Both the position numbers and the translations under genes were made by a program. This document shows, piece by piece, positions 62,527 through 64,000 of a stretch of DNA of 64,000 nucleotides; position 1 is the stretch's first letter; each line of letters opens with the position of its first letter. The notes under the pieces are model-generated. The model did no database searches. It saw nothing but the letters and a program-made list of their open reading frames with translations, and was not told the DNA's origin. Source of the stretch: Agromyces archimandritae (GTDB lineage Bacteria > Actinomycetota > Actinomycetes > Actinomycetales > Microbacteriaceae); NCBI RefSeq assembly GCF_018024495.1, contig NZ_CP071696.1:372001-436000 (forward strand), read 5' to 3'.

Positions 62527-63858
62527 ATGCGCGCGGACTGGCTGGCACTGCCGGGGCGGGGCGGGACGCGCGAGCTCGTCGAAGCCTCCTGGCACCGCGC
62601 CGCGGCCGAACGCCTCGACCCCGACACGGTCGTCGCCCCGCTGCTGCTCGACGGCCCGGAACTCGCCGACGCCAGGCGGACGCATGCGATCGCGCCGGCC
62701 CTGCCGGTCATCCGGCGCCTCCTCGTGCAGGACGCCGAGGCCGGATCGGGCGTGCTCGTCGCCGTCGGCGACGCCCGCGGCCGACTGCTCTGGGTCGAGG
62801 GCGACCCGGTGCTGCGTGCCCGCGCCGAGGCGATGATGTTCGTGCCGGGTGCCGGCTGGACCGAGCACGACGTCGGCACCGCGGCCCCGGGCACGGCCCT
62901 CGCGCTCGGCCACGGCATCCAGATCCACGCCGAGGAGCACTTCGCCCGCCCCGTCAAGGCGTGGAGCTGCACGGCCGTGCCCGTGCACGACCCCGAGTCG
63001 CGCGAACTCATCGGCGTGCTCGACGTCACCGGCGGCGACGAGGTCGTCGCCCCGCACGTGCTCACCCTCCTCGAGGCGACCGTCGCCGCCGTCGAGCGCG
63101 AGCTGCTCATCGGCCGCCTGCGGGAACGCGGATCCGCGCCCCACCGGCCTCGCCGCGCCGCGGGCGCCGGCACCGCACCGGCATCCACTGCGGCATCCGC
63201 TGCGGCACCCGCCGCGCCGGCCCGCCTCGCCGTGCTCGGCCGCGACCGTGCGCGCCTCAGCGGCCCCGGCGGCGACGCGGTGCTGAGCGCCCGTCACAGC
63301 GAACTGCTCGCACTGCTCGCCTGGCACCGCGCCGGCCTCGGCGCCGAACGCCTCGCCCGGCTCGCCTACGGCGACGACGGCTCGGCCCCGACCCTCCGCG
63401 CCGAGATGGTGCGGCTACGGCGCGTCCTCGCCGCCGTCGCCGCCGATCTCGGGCCGCTCACCCGGCCGTACCGGCTCGCCGCGCCCCTCGAACTCGACCT
63501 CGCCGGCGTCGTCGAACTGCAGCGGCGCGGGGCCCACCGAGCGGCGATCGAAGCCTACGGGGGCGGCCCCCTGCCTGCATCCACCGCCCCCGGCGTCGAA
63601 GAGCTCCGCGAGGACGTCGTCGGCCGGCTCCGCGAAGCGCTGCTCGAATCGGGGTCGGCCGAACTCCTCCTCGCCTGGGGCGAGACCGAACGCGGCGCCG
63701 GCGACGCCGAGATCTGGCGGGCGGCCCTCCACGCGCTGCCGCCCCGCTCCCCCAAGCGCGCCGCCGCCGTCGCCCGGCTCGAACGCCTCGACGCCGAGCT
63801 CGCGATGCAGCGCCCTGCGGCATCCACCCGCAACCGGATGCAACCTTCGGCCCGGTAG
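62527..63858 (+). CDS. GAF-domain transcriptional regulator with winged-helix/BTAD-like C-terminus
   Basis: A 443-residue regulator. An AcoR-like N-terminus (ELVEASWHRAAAERLDPD) is followed by a GAF sensor (residues about 65-195: AMMFVPGAGWTEHDVGTAAPGTALALGHGIQI, landmark WTEHDVGTAAPGTA), a linker, and a C-terminal region (LSARHSELLALLAWHRAGLGAERLARLAY) resembling a winged helix with a helical activator tail. No sigma-54 AAA+ domain or Fis-type helix-turn-helix is present. GGAG lies five bases before ATG 62527; ATG 62509 is possible. It precedes an aldehyde dehydrogenase gene by 51 bp, which it probably controls. Confidence 0.85.
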   Translation: MRADWLALPGRGGTRELVEASWHRAAAERLDPDTVVAPLLLDGPELADARRTHAIAPALPVIRRLLVQDAEAGSGVLVAVGDARGRLLWVEGDPVLRARAEAMMFVPGAGWTEHDVGTAAPGTALALGHGIQIHAEEHFARPVKAWSCTAVPVHDPESRELIGVLDVTGGDEVVAPHVLTLLEATVAAVERELLIGRLRERGSAPHRPRRAAGAGTAPASTAASAAAPAAPARLAVLGRDRARLSGPGGDAVLSARHSELLALLAWHRAGLGAERLARLAYGDDGSAPTLRAEMVRLRRVLAAVAADLGPLTRPYRLAAPLELDLAGVVELQRRGAHRAAIEAYGGGPLPASTAPGVEELREDVVGRLREALLESGSAELLLAWGETERGAGDAEIWRAALHALPPRSPKRAAAVARLERLDAELAMQRPAASTRNRMQPSAR

Positions 63859-63909
63859 CGTCGGCGCCGCGCACAGCCCGTGCGCACCGCGAAGCCGAAG
63901 GAGCCTTCC

Positions 63910-64000
63910 ATGACCCTCACCGCCGACCCCGGTTCCGCCGTCGAGGAGCCGACGCCCGCGCCGACCGTGTACGCCCGACCGGGCGAGGACGGCTCGGTCG
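63910..64000 (+). CDS. Aldehyde dehydrogenase, N-terminal fragment
   Basis: Thirty residues before the window ends. TVYARPGEDGSV corresponds to the TVYA.PG..GS start of acetaldehyde/aldehyde dehydrogenases of the AldA/ExaC type, preceded by a short Ala/Pro/Glu-rich extension. AAGGAG lies six bases before the ATG. The upstream GAF regulator is the usual partner of this dehydrogenase in actinobacteria. Confidence 0.7.
   Translation, partial: MTLTADPGSAVEEPTPAPTVYARPGEDGSV

Overview
The window is high-GC DNA from an actinobacterium, most likely a member of the Microbacteriaceae (Agromyces/Microbacterium-like). This rests on PriA instead of separate HisA/TrpF, ClgR next to pgsA and ftsK, LexA paired with a LysM protein, the small families DUF1844, DUF3046, DUF4395 and DUF5302, and a REP-like repeat of a kind I associate with that family. 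No rRNA, tRNA, CRISPR array, prophage or IS element was recognised.

Layout, left to right. 0-2 kb: glutamate-type ABC importer gluA-gluB-gluC (gluC runs off the edge). 2-4.2 kb: infC-rpmI-rplT plus an rRNA methyltransferase, leftward, with infC apparently starting at an ATC codon. 4.5-13.5 kb: DUF1844 protein, the giant helicase Lhr, and hisC-hisB-hisH-priA-sseB. 13.5-14.9 kb: divergent SOS pair, LysM protein and lexA, sharing one LexA box. 15-19 kb: alpha/beta hydrolase and metF-metE. 19.4-29 kb: a conserved housekeeping run (hflX, methyltransferase, dapF, miaA, miaB, recX, recA, DUF3046, clgR, cinA C-terminal domain, pgsA). 29-38 kb: ftsK, a three-gene MacB-type efflux operon, rnj, dapA. 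38-43 kb: thyA-dfrA, then a redox group (membrane thioredoxin, DUF4395 protein with a membrane CxxC, OsmC protein), an epimerase, a small membrane protein and dapB. 43-46 kb: acetyltransferase, histidine phosphatase, M16 peptidase whose 3' end looks frameshifted.

46-59.6 kb is a catabolic block between the M16 gene and pnp, genes that are often neighbours in actinobacteria. It holds an aldo/keto reductase and an operon for acyl-CoA carboxylase, acyl-CoA dehydrogenase, MaoC hydratase and CitE-like lyase, divergent from a TetR regulator with three matching operator-like sites. It also holds a pterin dehydratase and the branched-chain 2-oxoacid dehydrogenase operon with a divergent Lrp-type regulator. 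Gene content matches the leucine/branched-chain locus of Mycobacterium tuberculosis (Rv2495c-Rv2506, from memory). The likely job is oxidation of branched-chain amino acids to acyl-CoAs and on to acetyl-CoA and acetoacetate.

Next to it lies a scar: the C-terminal halves of a TetR-type regulator and a metallo-beta-lactamase-fold hydrolase abut, with a 42-nt piece of the hydrolase apparently flipped between them. A four-copy 49-bp tandem repeat with an inverted partial copy follows. The window ends with pnp (TTG start, leader hairpin), a DUF5302 gene, a GAF-domain regulator and the start of an aldehyde dehydrogenase.

I did not find an obviously new defence or mobile system. The best candidates for new biology are the membrane thioredoxin/DUF4395/OsmC group, the triple-operator leucine regulon, the ATC-initiated infC, and the TetR/hydrolase scar.
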